DNA of 34,827 bases from an uncultured Prevotellaceae bacterium (lineage in GTDB: Bacteria; Bacteroidota; Bacteroidia; Bacteroidales; Bacteroidaceae), in assembly GCA_946188345.1 (NCBI GenBank), contig CAMHUI010000024.1:1-34827 (forward strand). The letters are read 5' to 3'. The stretch's first letter is position 1, and each line of letters begins with the position of its first letter. Both the position numbers and the translations under genes were made by a program. Below are positions 33,164 to 34,827 of the stretch, piece by piece. The notes below the pieces were generated by a model. That model made no database searches, had not been told where the DNA came from, and saw only the letters and a list, made by a program, of their open reading frames with translations.

Positions 33164-34827
33164 TTATATAATGGTGGAAGATGTTTTCTCCTTATACAAC
33201 TTAAACAACTCAGCCACGCACTGGCTTTCCGTAAAGGTGGACTTCACGGGGAAGCCGTAGGCTTGCATTACGGCACGATCGTTCTCCTGATGGGCCTTGC
33301 GAAGCTCCACGGGCATGGTTACTTCATCATACAAATCTGCCATAGAGGTATTAGGGAATTTAGAACGAGCGTCAAGAATTGCCTGTGCCGTCTGTTCTAT
33401 CTTCGCTTTCTGCGCCTCTGTTGGATTTGGCCAAGGGAATGTGTTATAAACTTGTTCTTTACTGTAACGATATCGCATTTCTAATCGACCACACACCACT
33501 CTCATCCATGCCATGTGAACGTTTGATGTAAGAACGCCAAAATGATAGAGAGTTGCATTAGGTATTATCTGAACGGCATCAGATGCTACCACACCAGCCT
33601 TGATGAAACCTATAGGTGCATAGCGACGGCGTTCAGAAGAAACGCGAGGAACAAGCAGACAATCTGCACTATCCGGTTGTGTGATTTGCGCAAATAAGTG
33701 TGGCACTTTTGCGTAGCCCTGTGTGGTCTTAGCAGAAGATGCCAGTCTGAACTCACGAACAGCCTGTACCCGATCATACAGAATTTTGCTCTGTTTGATG
33801 TCTGCGGGTTGAGCATAGCGAAGCCAGAGGCAATAGCGGGTTTTCTGCTTTATAAACTCCTCTGCGCCAATATAAGGACGTATCCATTTCACAAGTGCAG
33901 GCTCCTGCCGAACCAGCAAGTTCTTTTCCTCTTCTGTCAATACAAAATGTCCACCATCACGAGGCTGATTGCCGAAGTTCATCTGAGGAACATCGCAAAG
34001 CGGAGTCTTTTGGCTGACAGCAAACGTATCGTCGCCTTCAAACAGATAAGGACTGATATGGCTAACCTGCTGCTTCTGACCACTTGGCGTAAATAGATAT
34101 TTGCTCTTTACTTCATCAGTACTAAAACCAATGATAACACAGTGAACGGCAGCTTTCTCGCTGGCCTCACTATTCCACTTGAACGTCTGATAGGCAAAAT
34201 TAATTTTCACATGGAAGTCATTGAAAAGGACATTCCAAAGAATAGGCACTTGAGAACCCTGACAAATACTGTTTGTTGAGACGAAGCCACTCCTTGTGTG
34301 AGAGTTCTGCATGAGTTGAGCGGCTTTTTTATACCAACAACACACATAGTCAAGATCTTGCACGTCCTTAATATTCCCAAACAATCTCTCAACATCTTTC
34401 TTTTGTGAACTTCCTTGTGCCATCATCCTGGCTCCTACAAACGGCGGATTTCCAATAATGTAGTCGTAACTCACTCGATAACGCTCTTTGCTCGGCTTAA
34501 CCTCACTATCAAAGCGGTGGGATACAACATTGACCTCGTCATAGTCTACAACAGATTCACTGGCCACCTGCGTCTCTGGCTCAATAATCAAATGCACATT
34601 ATTGGCATGAATGGTAGGTATGTCCGAAGGAATTTCTATAACATCCCAGTCCATCCTCAAAGCATTACCTTCACGAATATTATGATACGGCTTCAACGGC
34701 AGGAAATCAATATCACGACGGATAATCTTCTCTGTCTCACGAAGCATCTGAGCCTCAGAAATCCATAGGGCCGTTGTGGCTACGGTCACAGCAAAGTCGT
34801 TGATCTCTATACCATAGAACTGCTGAA
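33164..34827 (-). CDS. MmeI-like class I DNA methyltransferase, C-terminal part (runs off the right edge)
   Basis: The reading frame is open to the right edge and gives about 554 residues. The visible start, QQFYGIEINDFAV, continues into a stretch containing LWISEAQM and is the segment after motif I of N6-adenine methyltransferases. Motif IV is NPPF (IIGNPPFVGARMMAQ). The target-recognition region toward the end has GFIKAGVVASDAVQIIPNATLY and NVHMAWMRVVCGRLEMRYRYS. These fit the MmeI-like family (type IIG restriction-modification, or a methyltransferase-only variant). A nuclease domain, if any, would lie upstream of the window. The GTG at 34787-34789 is not the real start because the family sequence extends beyond it. 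Confidence 0.9.
   Translation of the reverse strand, partial: QQFYGIEINDFAVTVATTALWISEAQMLRETEKIIRRDIDFLPLKPYHNIREGNALRMDWDVIEIPSDIPTIHANNVHLIIEPETQVASESVVDYDEVNVVSHRFDSEVKPSKERYRVSYDYIIGNPPFVGARMMAQGSSQKKDVERLFGNIKDVQDLDYVCCWYKKAAQLMQNSHTRSGFVSTNSICQGSQVPILWNVLFNDFHVKINFAYQTFKWNSEASEKAAVHCVIIGFSTDEVKSKYLFTPSGQKQQVSHISPYLFEGDDTFAVSQKTPLCDVPQMNFGNQPRDGGHFVLTEEEKNLLVRQEPALVKWIRPYIGAEEFIKQKTRYCLWLRYAQPADIKQSKILYDRVQAVREFRLASSAKTTQGYAKVPHLFAQITQPDSADCLLVPRVSSERRRYAPIGFIKAGVVASDAVQIIPNATLYHFGVLTSNVHMAWMRVVCGRLEMRYRYSKEQVYNTFPWPNPTEAQKAKIEQTAQAILDARSKFPNTSMADLYDEVTMPVELRKAHQENDRAVMQAYGFPVKSTFTESQCVAELFKLYKEKTSSTII

Noticed and set aside
34787..34789. GTG as the start of the methyltransferase
   Set aside because: The upstream frame is open and reads QQFYGIEINDF, a conserved part of the methyltransferase, so the gene continues past the window.

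Overview
The window looks like a chromosomal segment of a Prevotella-like member of the Bacteroidota. The main sign is the promoter type. Most transcription units start behind a TAnnTTTG (-7) element, in several cases with TTTG about 19 bases upstream, and purine-rich Shine-Dalgarno sites are rare. The gene content also fits: lipoproteins with LVSC/FLSC/LFSC boxes, a Ser-type sulfatase, a secreted GH43 protein, a Bacteroidota-style MetG and a CarB with a [17 protein letters not shown] start. Most of the DNA is moderately GC-rich. Two places are visibly AT-richer: 14245-14721 and everything from about 31.9 kb to the right edge.

Layout. Bases 1-694 (-) hold the N-terminal part of carB. Next come miaB, argS, a small lipoprotein and an RNase H (1211-5337, +), a terminator and tRNA-Gln (-). 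A secreted TPR/zinc-finger protein and a small membrane-associated protein follow (5791-7190, +), facing a Na/Pi cotransporter (-) across a bidirectional terminator. Enolase leads rightward from a long divergent spacer. A sulfatase, a TolB-like propeller protein and a WbuC-type cupin then form an apparent operon (11061-13929). A 261-bp MITE-like element separates them from a PfkB kinase and an orphan lipoprotein (-).

From 15790 to 24482 (+) there are two tandem SLC13/DASS carboxylate transporters, a YitT protein, an RluA-type pseudouridine synthase, a pyridoxamine kinase and an AspT/YidE-type transporter. A secreted double-domain GH43 protein (24561-26420) is followed by two small unknown ORFs. 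The minus strand then carries a membrane protein, a lipoprotein joining a DUF1080-like domain to a PHP-like domain, and metG. The right edge (31923-34827, -) holds a compact cluster: an MmeI-like DNA methyltransferase running off the window, a DUF1016/YhcG PDDEXK nuclease and a truncated GIY-YIG (T5orf172) ORF. It is probably part of a restriction or defence island.

The most unusual non-coding signals are two arrays of four 22-bp tandem units, each unit built around a small palindrome (9237-9317 and 19213-19297). They differ in sequence but share period, copy number and symmetry. Other notable structures are the MITE-like element at 13978-14238, a 60-bp duplication containing a promoter in front of miaB that leaves almost no leader, and a 30-bp-period duplication whose only base difference creates the ATG of a lipoprotein gene.
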